From Spiroplasma_E ixodetis_B (GTDB taxonomy: Bacteria; Bacillota_I; Bacilli_A; Mycoplasmatales; VBWQ01): DNA of 64,000 nucleotides. The DNA lies in contig NZ_AP028955.1 of the NCBI RefSeq assembly GCF_040369795.1, positions 682,001-746,000 on the forward strand, given 5' to 3'. Positions 1 through 9,674 of this stretch are shown one piece after another. Numbering within the stretch: the stretch's first letter is position 1; each line of letters opens with the position of its first letter. The translations under genes and the position numbers were made by a program. The notes under the pieces were generated by a model that did no database searches, had not been told where the DNA came from, and was given only the letters and a program-made list of their open reading frames with translations.

Positions 1-121
1 ATTTAAAATATGATAAAATCATTAAGTATTATTAAATAATAGTTAGTAAGTGTGAAATTTTAAAAGATAATCTTACTTTTAATTTTTTTTAAAATAAAAA
101 GTTTAATATTGTATAAAAATA

Positions 122-150
122 TTGATAATTTTTTAATTTACTAATATAAT
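122..150 (+). promoter_or_regulatory. Sigma-70-type promoter
   Basis: TTGATA at 122-127 and TATAAT at 145-150 are separated by exactly 17 bp. They lie 36 bp upstream of the small basic-protein gene, which has an AGGAG ribosome binding site at 172-176. Confidence 0.7.
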
Positions 151-185
151 TGTTAAAGTAAAATAAAAAATAGGAGCTGACATGA

Positions 186-401
186 ATGCATTCAGTGAAA
201 AAATCACCATCATCAGACAACAAAGAAAACGAAGAACGAACAAGTAGTGAACAAGAGTTTCAACATCTTTTAAAAGGATTTAGTAAAAAGGCCCAAGAGA
301 CTAAAAGAGCAGAAAAAAGACATAAACATTTTCTTTCTGCGCGTGATGAAAAACGCGAAAAACAAAGCGCTGCTGCTAAAAAGAAAAAACATCGTAAGTA
401 A
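186..401 (+). CDS. small lysine/arginine-rich protein, possibly ribosomal protein bS21
   Basis: This 71-residue protein has an acidic, polar first 25 residues followed by a strongly basic helical half ending in KKKKHRK. The second half (about residues 25-71: hydrophobic pair, FSKKAQ, then basic EKRHKHF and a Lys/Arg tail) has the general layout of ribosomal protein bS21, which is 55-70 residues, but no decisive motif proves it. An ATG four bases upstream (182) opens only a 21-codon frame, so 186 is the better start. AGGAG at 172-176 sits 9 bases before it. It is preceded by a consensus promoter and followed by a small hairpin with a T-run. If not bS21, it is an unassigned basic protein. Confidence 0.5.
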   Translation: MHSVKKSPSSDNKENEERTSSEQEFQHLLKGFSKKAQETKRAEKRHKHFLSARDEKREKQSAAAKKKKHRK

Positions 402-421
402 TAAAAAGGAAAAAATGGTAA

Positions 422-453
422 TCACTGTTAATTATTATTGGCGGTGATTTTTT
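422..453 (+). terminator. possible terminator hairpin
   Basis: A 6-bp stem AATCAC / GTGATT flanks an AT-rich loop and runs into six T. It follows the small basic-protein gene. The GGTGAT of its 3' arm could also serve as the ribosome binding site of the next frame, so the terminator call is tentative. Confidence 0.4.
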
Positions 454-455
454 AT

Positions 456-524
456 ATGAAATATCCTTTTGTTCAACAAGAAACAGAAAATGATTGTGGT
501 TCGGCATGTCTTGCTATGATATAG
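456..524 (+). pseudogene. peptidase-C39 ABC transporter, 5' fragment cut by IS630
   Basis: The frame reads 22 residues and includes ETENDCGSACLAMI, the catalytic-cysteine motif at the N-terminus of C39 peptidase domains. In this family the C39 domain is fused to an ABC exporter that cleaves double-glycine leaders and exports peptides. The frame ends at the junction with an IS630 element at 522, whose first bases supply the TAG stop. The remaining ~600-700 codons are not in the window, so the gene is lost or displaced. The motif is distinctive even at this length. Confidence 0.7.
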
Positions 525-1450
525 CTAACTAAAGTAATGTTTACTCATAAATAATGTAAAATAATAATATGTAATTTAAACAGTTTTTGAATTTAAAAGT
601 ACAATTCAGCAATATTTAAAATAGATTAGGAAGATTAAATTATGCCAAAACCATACAGTGAAGACTTACGAAGAAAAGTAATAGAAGCCTATGAAAGTAA
701 AAACATGAAAATTAAAGAAATTTGTAAAGTGTTCAATATTACTAGAAAGACTTTATTCTTATGAAGAAAAAGAAAAAAAGAAACTGGGCATATAAAACCA
801 ATTTTGAATTATCAAAAAGGACATAGCCGCAAAATAAAGGATTTAGATGAATTAAAAAATTATTTAGTGCAAAATAAAGATGTTACAGTTCAAAAAGTAA
901 TTGAAAAATTTGATGATATGACTAAAGAAACAGTTTATAACTATTTCAAAAAACTAAATTATACATATAAAAAAACTTTTCTATATTAACAAAGAGATAA
1001 AAATAAACAAGAAGATTTTTTAAAAGAAATAGCTAAAATAATAAATGAAGATTTAGTATATATTGATGAATCTGGAATTGATGATAATGAATTTTATAAA
1101 TATGGTTGATCTGATTAAAAGCCCTATGAGCATTCGAAGGACATTGCAACAGTAAAATTTTTGAATCATATGTAAAAAATATACTAATTCCAGTATTAAA
1201 GCGTGGACAAATTATAGTTTTAGATAATGCAACGTTTCATAAATCTAAATTAACACAACAATTAATTGAAAATGCTGGATGCAAACTATTATTTCTTCCA
1301 CCATATTCTCCTAATTTAAATCCAATTGAACATTTTTGATTTGCTATAAAAAATAATATAAGAAAAATATTACCAAATTATTGACCAAATATTAAAAAAG
1401 CGATTGATTTTGTTTTTCAAGATATGAGTAAACATTACTTTATTTAGCTA
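522..1450 (+). mobile_element. IS630-family element, copy 1 (defective)
   Basis: The ends are TAGCTAACTAAAGTAATG and its inverted copy, flanked by TA on both sides, as expected for IS630/Tc1-type insertion at TA. The transposase frame is broken (see the pseudogene). Its left flank is the C39 gene, but its right flank is part of another IS630 leader, so the two sides do not form a restored target. Confidence 0.85.
642..1447 (+). pseudogene. IS630-family transposase, disrupted
   Basis: It begins MPKPYSEDLRRKVIEAYES, a helix-turn-helix domain typical of IS630 transposases. The DDE residues lie in YIDESGID, VLDNATFH and NPIEHFW. A GAA codon has become TAA after TFLY near 987. About 90 bp between GWSD and KPYEH is deleted compared with the copy at 61310. 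The product cannot be functional. Confidence 0.85.
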
Positions 1451-1452
1451 TA

Positions 1453-1538
1453 ATTTAAACAGTTTTTGAATTTAAAAGTACAATTCAGCAATATTTAAAA
1501 TAGATTAGGAAGATTAAATTATGCCAAAACCATACAGT
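1453..1538 (+). mobile_element. IS630 leader fragment
   Basis: These 86 bases repeat the untranslated leader and first codons of the IS630 transposase (MPKPY), then stop where an IS5 copy begins. Confidence 0.75.
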
Positions 1539-2534
1539 AGACATATTCCGTAAATAAATTTTTTAAAAGTCAATTAATAATTTAAAATTTATTTTATAAT
1601 TTCTTTATTAATAAAAAAATAAGGTGTTGATAAAAATTAATTTTGAAAATTTAAAAAAATTAAAAAATGAACAATTTTATAGATATTTTGTTATAAAACG
1701 TTTTCATTTTGATGAAATGTTAACAAAATTAATTGAAATAGAAAATTTAAAAAAAACTAAAGGTAGAAAATATAAACTTTCAGTTGAAGAAAGATTGATG
1801 ATGACTTTAGTATACTGAAAAGAATATTATACTTTTTTCCAAATGAGTATTAAATATAAAATGAGTGCATCAAGTTGTTTTCGAAATATTACTTGAGTAG
1901 AAAATAAACTTAGTGATGACAAAGATTATCAGTTTTTAAAAACAAAATATAAATCAAAAATTGAGAAAAAACAAGAAGATTTAAATGAATTTCAATTTTA
2001 TTTAATTGATTCAACTGAAATTGAAATTGAAAGACCAACTAAAAAATACAGTTAGAATATTTTTCTGGTAAAAGTTGAATGTTTTCTATAAAATTTCAAA
2101 TTATATATGACTTTTTTAATAAAAAAATTGTTGATATTTTTGCTGATAATGGAAAAGTACATGATTTTCAAATATTAAAAAATTCAAATCTTGAATTTTC
2201 AGAAAAAACAATAATTATTGGTGATTTGGGATATCAAGGAATACAAAATATTTATAAAAATACTATATTACCAATTAAAAAAACTAAAAATAAAAAATTA
2301 ACTAAACAAGAAAAAATCTACAATAAAATTATTTCAAAAATTAGAATTAAAGTTGAACATGTTTTTGCTTGATTAAAAAGATTCAAAATTTTAATAAATA
2401 AATGTAGAAAAAGTATATTTAGACTTATGTACTTAAGATTTAACTTACTTTGTGAAATTTTTAATAAAACAAAACCATTAAAATAAAAAAATATTTTTAA
2501 TATTTTTTTAAAAATTTAAATTTTTATCAAGTTA
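1539..2534 (+). mobile_element. IS5-family element, right end lost
   Basis: It starts with the IS5-type end AGACATATTCCG and holds both transposase ORFs, ending at 2486. The usual ATG of ORF A is ATT here. The run of eight A at the ORF A/B junction is reduced to six followed by T, which destroys the slippery site. The right ~160 bp are replaced by an IS630 insertion at a TA (2533-2534). Confidence 0.85.
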
Positions 2535-3582
2535 TAGCTAACTAAATTAATGTTTACTCATAAATAATGTAAAATAATAATATGTAATTTAAACAGTTTT
2601 TGAATTTAAAAGTACAATTCAGCAATATTTAAAATAGATTAGGAAGATTAAATTATGCCAAAACCATACAGTGAAGACTTACGAAGAAAAGTAATATAAG
2701 CCTATGAAAGTAAAAACATGAAAATTAAAGAAATTTGTAAAGTGTTCAATATTACTAGAAAGACTTTTTTCTTATGAAGAAAAAGAAAAAAAGAAACTGG
2801 GCATATAAAACCAATTTTGAATTATCAAAAAGGACATAGCCACAAAATAAAGGATTTAGATGAATTAAAAAATTATTTAGCGCAAAATAAAGATGTTACA
2901 GTTCAAAAAGTAATTGAAAAATTTGATGATATGACTAAAGAAACAGTTTATAACTATTTCAAAAAACTAAATTATACATATAAAAAAACTTTTCTATATG
3001 AACAAAGAGATAAAAATAAACAAGAAAGATTTGGGACTTTCCTAAAAACTGTGTTTTTTAAATAAATTTTAGTTGTAAAATCACTAAGTTACACAGATTA
3101 CTAAACATTACCGAAGATATTGATTTAAAAGAAATAGCTAAAATAATGAATGAATATTTAGTATATATTGATGAATCTGGAATTGATGATAATGAATTTT
3201 ATAAATATGGTTGATCTGAAAAAGGTAAAAGATTATTTGATAATAAACCCGCATATAAAATAAAAAGAATGAGTATAATTGGTTCACTAAATAAAGGTAA
3301 ATTAAAAGCCCTATGAGCATTTGAAGGACATTGCAACAGTAAAATTTTTGAATCATATGTAAAAAATATACTAATTCCAGTATTAAAGGGTGGACAAATT
3401 ATAGTTTTAGATAATGCAACGTTTCATAAATCTAAATTAACACAACAATTAATTGAAAATGCTGGATGCAAACTATTATTTCTTCCACCATATTCTCCTA
3501 ATTTAAATCCAATTGAACATTTTTGATTTGCTATAAAACATAATATAAGAAAAATATTACTAAACATTACTTTAGTTAGCTA
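2535..3582 (+). mobile_element. IS630-family element, copy 2, carrying an 80-bp MITE
   Basis: It is bounded by TAGCTA inverted ends and TA dinucleotides. The transposase frame (2655-3579) has GAA to TAA at its 17th codon, an 80-bp insertion at 3033-3112 and a deletion of about 65 bp near the 3' end after KILL. Its left flank is IS5 and its right flank is an unrelated gene fragment. Confidence 0.85.
3033..3112 (-). mobile_element. 80-bp MITE with IS256-like ends, copy 1
   Basis: One end reads GGTAATGTTTAGTAATCTGT, identical to the left end of the IS256-family element. The other end, GGGACTTTCCTAAAAACTGT, is an imperfect inverted partner. It has no coding capacity. Near-identical copies lie at 42040, 43180 and 61854. 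It sits inside the IS630 transposase gene. Confidence 0.75.
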
Positions 3583-3583
3583 T

Positions 3584-3685
3584 ATATGGTCAGAAAAAAT
3601 AAGTGGTAAACAAAAAATACATTTGTATTTTGATACAATAAAACAAAATGCTAATGATGTAGTATGAGATGGAAAATATCCATAA
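3584..3685 (+). pseudogene. C-terminal fragment of an unidentified gene
   Basis: After the IS630 end the plus strand stays open for 33 codons, including HLYFDTIKQNANDVVWDG with a TGA Trp, and ends at TAA (3683). I do not recognise it. It converges on the minus-strand fragment 3700-4134. It is too short to assign. Confidence 0.35.
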
Positions 3686-3699
3686 GGGTACTTTAATCA

Positions 3700-4134
3700 T
3701 TAAATTTCGATATTTATATAAGAAATATTTTCATTATATTTATCAAATAGATTAATACTTTTTAAGTTGATTTCTTGTTTATCTGTTATTAAAATCAAAT
3801 CATAATTACTAGCACCAAATATTCCACGAATTTCAATCCGATTTAAATTATTAATTGGATTTTCAATTTTTAATTGAAAATCATTATCATTATCAATTTG
3901 TGAAATTTCTTTATAAAATTCTAATTTAGAAAATAATTGTGATTGATTTGAACCATACAAATTTAAAGCATTTTCAATTTTATTATTATTAATAATTGCT
4001 CTAGTGAAATATTTTCTATATTCTCCATTACCAAGTGTTCAATCAGCAAGAATTAATGATGGAATATTATTGGTTTCTAATTCGTTTGTAATAGATAATC
4101 AGTTAAATTGATTATCATCAAGTTTAAATAATTA
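3700..4134 (-). pseudogene. C-terminal part of an unidentified, possibly phage, protein
   Basis: About 140 codons stay open with two TGA Trp codons, from FKLDDNQFNWLSITNE to the terminal YINIEI and TAA at 3702-3700. The 5' part is cut by an IS3 element at 4135. Composition (Asn/Ile-rich with short beta-like segments) resembles the decayed prophage protein at 29798-30703, whose C-terminus is also missing, so this could be its displaced end. That link is inference. Confidence 0.45.
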
Positions 4135-4609
4135 TGGATGGGTTACAATTTATTGGACACTAATTACGTAGACAAGTGAACAAATTAGTTAAAAGAAATG
4201 AATTATAATTATGGCCAATATTAACTCATATTCAGATTAATTTAAAAAACAAATAGTAGCTTTATATCAAAGCGGTAAGTCAGTGTCTTGTCTTGCTAAA
4301 TAGTACAATGTTACAATAGCAGCTACTTATAATTGAATTAAACAATTTACTAATTCAGGCAGTTTTAAAATCAAAGATAACCGTTCTGTTGAAGAAAATG
4401 AATTAATTAAATTAAGAAAAGAATTAAAACAATTAAGAATGGAAAATGATATTTTAAAGCAAGCAGCACTAATAATAGGCAGAAAATAGAAATTATTACT
4501 AAAAATAAAGTTAAATATAAAATTCGTACAATGTGTCGTTTTTTAAAAATCTCTAAATCAACATTTTATTTTAATTTCAAGAAAAAAGAAGATAAAATTC
4601 AAAATAATA
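4135..4609 (+). mobile_element. IS3-family element, 5' fragment
   Basis: It begins TGGATGGGTTAC and contains ORF A (4211-4489, MANINSYSD...) with GAA to TAA after SYSD, plus the first ~40 codons of ORF B. It is cut by an IS630 end at 4610. Confidence 0.8.
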
Positions 4610-4676
4610 TAGCTAACTAAAGTAATGTTTGCTCATATATTGAAAAACAAAATCAATCGCTTTTTTAATATTTGGC
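4610..4676 (-). mobile_element. IS630 3'-end fragment
   Basis: These 67 bases match the inverted 3' end of IS630, from TAGCTAACTAAAG to the codons for the NIKKAIDFVFQ region. It ends at the start of an IS256 copy. Confidence 0.75.
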
Positions 4677-6048
4677 GGTAATGTTTAGTAATCTGTGTAA
4701 ATTACAAAAATAACTATGTTTAATTAATTCTAGTAAATAAAATTAAATAACTAGAAAGAGTGAGTTATGTATGTCTAAAAAACAAAATATTAATAATAAT
4801 GATCCGATATCAAAAGCAGTAGATTTATTACTAGAAAATACTGAAGATTTAACAACAGTTTTTAAAGAGGGAGGTTTATATAAAGAATTAACAAAAAGAT
4901 TAGTTGAAAAAATGTTGAATTCTGAAATGCAAAATTATTTAGGATATGAAAAAAATCAACATAATACTAGTGAAAATGCTCGTAATGGTATAAATTCAAA
5001 AAAATTAATAACTCAACAAGGTAAAATTAAGATTAATGTACCACGAGATCGTAATATTAATTTTGAGCCAGTAATAGTTGCAAAAAGACAAAGAAGATTT
5101 GATGGTTTTGATCAACAATTTCTTTCATTATATGCCAAAGGCATGACTTTATCAGATATTAGAATGCAGTTACAAGAGTTATATCATGGTGCTGATATTA
5201 TTGAAAGTGTTATTAGTCAAATTACTGATGATGTTATTGATGATGTTAAAGCATGACAAAATCGGCCATTAGAAAGTGTTTATCCGATTGTTTATTTTGA
5301 TTGTATAGTAGTTAAAGTACGACAAGATAAACGCATTATTAACAAATCAGTTTATATAGCACTAGGAGTTGATTTAGAAGGTAAAAAAGATGTTTTAGGT
5401 TTATGAATTAGTGAAAATGAAGGTTCTAAGTTTTGATTATCTAATTTCACAGAAATGAAAAATCGAGGCTTAAATGATATTCTTATTGTTTGTAGTGACA
5501 ATTTAACAGAAATGTCAGAAGCGATACAATCAGTTTATCCTAAAACCGAACATCAATTATGCATAGTCCATCAAATTAGAAATAGTTTAAAATATGTTTC
5601 ATACAAACATAGAAAATCACTAGTTACAGATTTAAAACCAATTTATAGTGCATGTAGTGAAGAACAAGCAATGCAAGCTTTAGAATCTTTTGAAAGTAAA
5701 TGAAATAAACAATATCCTCAAATTGCTAAATCATGATATAAAAATTGAGATAATTTAATGGTTTTTATTAGTTATCCTGCAGAAATCAAAAGAGTTATTT
5801 ATACAACAAATGCTATTGAATCTGTTAATAGTCAATTACGAAAAGTTATTAGAAATAAAAAAGTTTTTCCAAATGATATGGTAGTTTTTAAAATATTTTA
5901 CTTAGCAATTGAAAATATAACAAAAAAATGAACACTGCCCATTCAAAATTGAAATACAGCAATTGCTCATTTTATGATAAAATTTGAAGATAGAATTAAT
6001 CTAAACTAGTAACTTTGTAAAAAGATACACAGATTTTTAAAAAGCCTC
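4677..6048 (+). mobile_element. IS256-family element, complete copy
   Basis: The element is 1372 bp. Its left end is GGTAATGTTTAGTAATCTGT and its right end, read inverted, is GAGGCTTTTTAAAAATCTGT. The two are imperfect inverted repeats sharing AATCTGTGTA. It encodes the only fully open IS256 transposase in the window. The two flanks are unrelated, so no target duplication is visible. Confidence 0.9.
4771..6009 (+). CDS. IS256-family (Transposase_mut) transposase, intact
   Basis: This is a 412-residue DDE transposase that cuts and joins the IS256 ends. The frame is open throughout when TGA is Trp. An N-terminal DNA-binding part with the PRDRN segment is followed by the catalytic domain: first Asp in VYFDCIVVKV, second Asp in CSDNLTEMSEAI, the C/H-rich HQLCIVHQIRNS, and the Glu in NAIESVNSQLRK. 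Length matches the family norm of ~390-420. AGAAAGAG lies upstream of the ATG. It could mobilise the many defective copies and the 80-bp MITEs in trans. Confidence 0.93.
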
Positions 6049-6095
6049 AGTTTTGAAACTATAATTTTGTGTTTGATTTAGATACATGTGGGGAT

Positions 6096-6168
6096 AATTT
6101 CCTATATAGGCTTTTATCTCCATTTATGTGATAAAATTTAAAAATAGTACATAAAGGGATAAAAGCCT
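6096..6168 (+). repeat. long-hairpin repeat, copy 1
   Basis: Inverted arms AGGCTTTTATCTCCATTTAT and ATAAAGGGATAAAAGCCT (6108-6168) form a ~20-bp imperfect stem around an A/T loop, followed by TATTTTTT. A second copy with the same flanking AATTTCCTA lies inside a surface gene at 43260-43330. Here it could also act as a terminator ahead of pgcA. Confidence 0.65.
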
Positions 6169-6288
6169 TATTTTTTATTATTTAATTAAAAGTTTCTGTT
6201 TAGATTAACTACTAAAATTTATTTTATTCTTATTTTATAGTATGATTTACCTATAAACTTATTTTTTTATTATAAAGGAGAAATAATA

Positions 6289-7971
6289 ATGAATGTACTA
6301 AAAACATATGAGATTTGAAAAAAGCAAAACTTACCACAACACTTAAAAAAACAATTAACTACAATGTCTAAAAATGAAATTGAAGATGCTTTTACTAGAA
6401 CTTTAGAATTTGGTACAGCTGGCATGCGTGGTATTACTGGAGTTGGTACCGGCAGAATTAATGAAATTATTATTATGAAAGCAACTGTCGCATTTATTCA
6501 ATATTTAAAATCTGCTTTTTCTGAAAAAGACTTACTTCGTGGCGTTATTATTGCTCATGATAATCGTCACTTTTCAGCAGAATTTACAATGTTAACAGCA
6601 AAAACTTTAGCCAAACATAAAATTCCTGTTTTTTTATTTAAAAATAATGATTTAAGACCAACACCAGTACTTTCATATAGTATTAGAAAAGTTAATGCTC
6701 TTGCTGGAATTGTTATTACGGCCAGTCATAATCCTCCTGAATATAATGGTTATAAAATTTATGATCAATACGGCTGTCAATTCCTTCCTAATGTTACCAA
6801 TATAATTAGCAATAAAATGGAACAATTGTCTGATGATTTTCAATTAACATTCGATTATGATACTAACCTAATTAAAGAAGTGCCTTCAACAGTAGAAGAT
6901 AATTATCGTAATGATATTAAAAATTTACAGTTTTATCCACAAGTTAAAAATCGTAACTTTAAAATTGTATTTTCTAATCTACACGGTACTAGTCGTGAAT
7001 GAGTTAAACCAATTTTAGAACAATGCGGTTATGAAATTATTTTAGTAACAGAGCAAGCTAACTATGATCCTGATTTTAAAGGTGTGGTGTCGCCCAATCC
7101 CGAAGTAAAACCAACATTTGATTTAGCAATTAAACACGCTAAAAAACATGATGCACCATTAATTATTTTAAATGATCCTGATGCTGATCGCATTGGTATT
7201 GCTGTAAAACATAATAATGATTATGTATTATTAACAGGTAATGAAACAGCACCAATTTTATTAGAATATTTATTAAGCCATTATCAACTTAATAAAACAA
7301 TGCCAAAAAATCCCGTTATGTACAATACATTTGTTACTTCCAATTTATCTGATATGATTGCTAAATCATACGGATGTCAAGTCATTAAAACGTTAACTGG
7401 CTTTAAATGAATTGGTGCAGAAATGCTAAAAGAAAAAGCACGTAACATTAACTTTGTTTTTGGTTTTGAAGAAGCATATGGTTATGTTATTAAAGATATT
7501 ACTCGTGACAAAGATGGTATTCAATCAGCAATAGTAGCGGCAGAAGCGGCTTGATATTATCAAAATTCACAAAAAACATTAGTTGATATTTTAGAAAATA
7601 TTTATCAAAAATTTGGATATTATTACTGTTATACTGTTAATCTTATTTTAAAAGGAAAAACAGGACAAAATACTATTAATAATATGTTAGAAACATTAAG
7701 AACTAGTAAAATACCAACACTTAATAATATTAAAACAATTAAAGTTGAAGATTATCAAACTGGTTTACATGGAATGCCATCGCAAAATTTACTAAAATTT
7801 TACTTCAGTGATGGTTCATGATTTGCTGTTAGACCTAGTGGAACTGAGCCAAAAATTAAATTCTATTTTGTTTGTGTTGATAAAACCATTAATGATGCAC
7901 AATTAAAAATGAAAAAAATGTATGAAGAATTAGCTATCAAATATATAAATATCAAAGATATAAAATGATAG
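6289..7971 (+). CDS. pgcA: phosphoglucomutase/phosphomannomutase
   Basis: This 560-residue cytoplasmic enzyme interconverts hexose 1- and 6-phosphates (alpha-D-phosphohexomutase superfamily), feeding UDP-glucose and glycolipid synthesis. Visible motifs in order are the substrate-entry GTAGMRG, the phosphoserine loop TASHNPPEYNG, the metal-binding DPDADRIG, the sugar-binding GFEEAYGY, and the phosphate-binding RPSGTEPK near the C-terminus. Length fits the Firmicute/Mollicute PgcA subtype. Several TGA codons are read as Trp. A good AAAGGAG site precedes the ATG. yhaM follows 14 bp downstream, probably in the same transcript. Substrate preference (glucose or mannose) cannot be read from sequence. 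Confidence 0.93.
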
Positions 7972-7985
7972 AAAGGAACTAAAAA

Positions 7986-8948
7986 ATGACTGTAATTAAA
8001 GATATTAAACCTAATAATGTTTTAAGTTTAGTAGTAATTATTAATCGAGTAATTCAAGGTGTTGCTTCTAACAATACTAATTATTTAAACTTACAATTAC
8101 AAGATAAAACTGGGACAATTTCAGCAAGAATTTGAGACGTAAGCAAAGAAACTATTGAACAATTAACAATAGAACAAGTAATTAAAATTGAAGCAAATAG
8201 CATTAATTATAATAATGAAATACAACTAAAAATTAATAATTGAACTATTATTACCAATCCTAGTGAATATTATGATTTATTACTTACACAAGCACCAATT
8301 AATATTATTGAAGCATGAACTGAAATTAGTCAAACAATAAAGGAATTTAAAAATCAAATTTTAAAAAAAGTATTAATCCAATGTTTTAATAAAAAAAATA
8401 TTGATGATTATAAAAAATGACCAGCAGCAGTTAAAATGCATCATGCTGTTCAAAGTGGTTTATTATGACACTCAGTAACAATGCTAAGAATGGCAAAACA
8501 AGTAGTAGCGCTTTATAATGATCGTAATATTAATATTGAACTATTATATGCAGGAATCATTATGCATGATTATGGAAAAATGGTTGAATTAAATAATAAT
8601 CCTATTAGTTCATATACACTATCAGGTAAAATGATTGGTCATATTTCATTAGGTGCAATGCAAGTTACACTTGCTTGTAAGGAATTAAATATTAACTTAG
8701 AGGAAGAAATCGTAGTTTTATTACAGCATCTAATATTAGCTAGTCATGGTAAATATGAATATGGATCACCTGTCTTACCAAAAACAATAGAAGCTGAAAT
8801 TTTACATCATTTAGATAACTTAGATGCAAAAATCTATTCAATTGATGAAGCATTGGTTAATATTAATGTTGGTGAATCTACTGCTCGTATTGCAAGTATT
8901 GAAAATAGAATGTTCTATAAACATCAAAATTTAAAGGAAAAAAAATAA
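7986..8948 (+). CDS. yhaM: 3'-5' exoribonuclease YhaM
   Basis: This 320-residue protein has an N-terminal OB-fold (about 10-100, LQDKTGTISARIW) that binds nucleic acid and a C-terminal HD domain. HD-domain metal ligands are visible in HHAVQSGLLWHS, MHDYGKM, GHISLG and HLILASHGKYEYGSPVLP, the last being highly typical of YhaM. The family degrades RNA 3' to 5' with Mn2+ and takes part in mRNA turnover. GAAAGGA precedes the ATG. It is co-directional with pgcA and followed by a strong terminator. Confidence 0.93.
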
Positions 8949-8964
8949 AAAAGTTTAAATAATA

Positions 8965-8995
8965 AAAAATCTCTTTTAATTAAAAGAGATTTTTT
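8965..8995 (+). terminator. rho-independent terminator after yhaM
   Basis: A self-complementary stem ATCTCTTTTAATTAAAAGAGAT (written here as 8969-8990) is flanked by A and T runs, ending the pgcA-yhaM unit. Confidence 0.85.
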
Positions 8996-9032
8996 ATTAT
9001 TTATCATAAATTTTACTAAATTAATTAATTTA

Positions 9033-9260
9033 TAGCTAACTAAAGTAATGTTTACTCATAAATAATGTAAAATAATAATATGTAATTTAAACAGTTTTTG
9101 AATTTAAAAGTACAATTCAGAAATATTTAAAATAGATTAGGAAGATTAAATTATGCCAAAACCATACAGTGAAGACTTACGAAGAAAAGTAATAGAAGCC
9201 TATGAAAGTACAAACATGAAAATTAAAGAAATTTGTAAAGTGTTCAATATTACTAGAAAC
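9033..9260 (+). mobile_element. IS630-family element, 5' fragment
   Basis: The left end TAGCTAACTAAAG follows a TA. The leader and the first ~35 transposase codons (ATG 9153, MPKPYSEDLRR) are present. It is cut by an IS3 copy at 9261. Confidence 0.8.
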
Positions 9261-9336
9261 TGGATGGGTTACACTTTATTGGACACTAATTACGTAGACA
9301 AGTGAACAAATTAGTTAAAAGAAAGGAATTATAATT

Positions 9337-9615
9337 ATGGCAAATATTAACTCATATTCAGATGAATTTAAAAAACAAATAGTAGCTTTATATCAAAGTG
9401 GTAAGTCAGTGTCTTGTCTTGCTAAAGAGTACAATGTTACAAGAGCAGCTACTTATAATTGAATTAAGCAATTTACTAATTCAGGCATTTTTAAAACCAA
9501 AGATAACCGTTCTGTTGAAGAAAATGAATTAATTAAATTAAGAAAAGAATTAAAACAGTTACTAATGGAAAATGATATTTTAAAGCAAGTAGCACTAATA
9601 ATAGGCAGAAAATAG
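9337..9615 (+). CDS. IS3-family ORF A (helix-turn-helix protein)
   Basis: This 92-residue protein begins MANINSYSDEFKKQIVALY, an HTH_Tnp_1-type domain, and ends in a leucine-zipper-like region (ENELIKLRKELKQLL, MENDILKQ). In IS3 elements it is fused to the catalytic ORF B by -1 frameshifting. ORF B lies in the -1 frame across the A-run just before this TAG. RBS is AAAGGA. Confidence 0.8.
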
Positions 9616-9674
9616 AAATTATTAATAAAAATAAAGTTAAATATAAAATTCGTACAATGTGTCGTTTTTTAAAA

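Noticed and set aside
182..247. ATG at 182 as the start of the small basic protein
   Set aside because: It opens only 21 codons in a different frame; the ATG at 186 gives the long basic reading.
3138..3356. Minus-strand ORF of 72 codons (and its equivalent at 61591-61809)
   Set aside because: It is antisense to the IS630 transposase catalytic domain.
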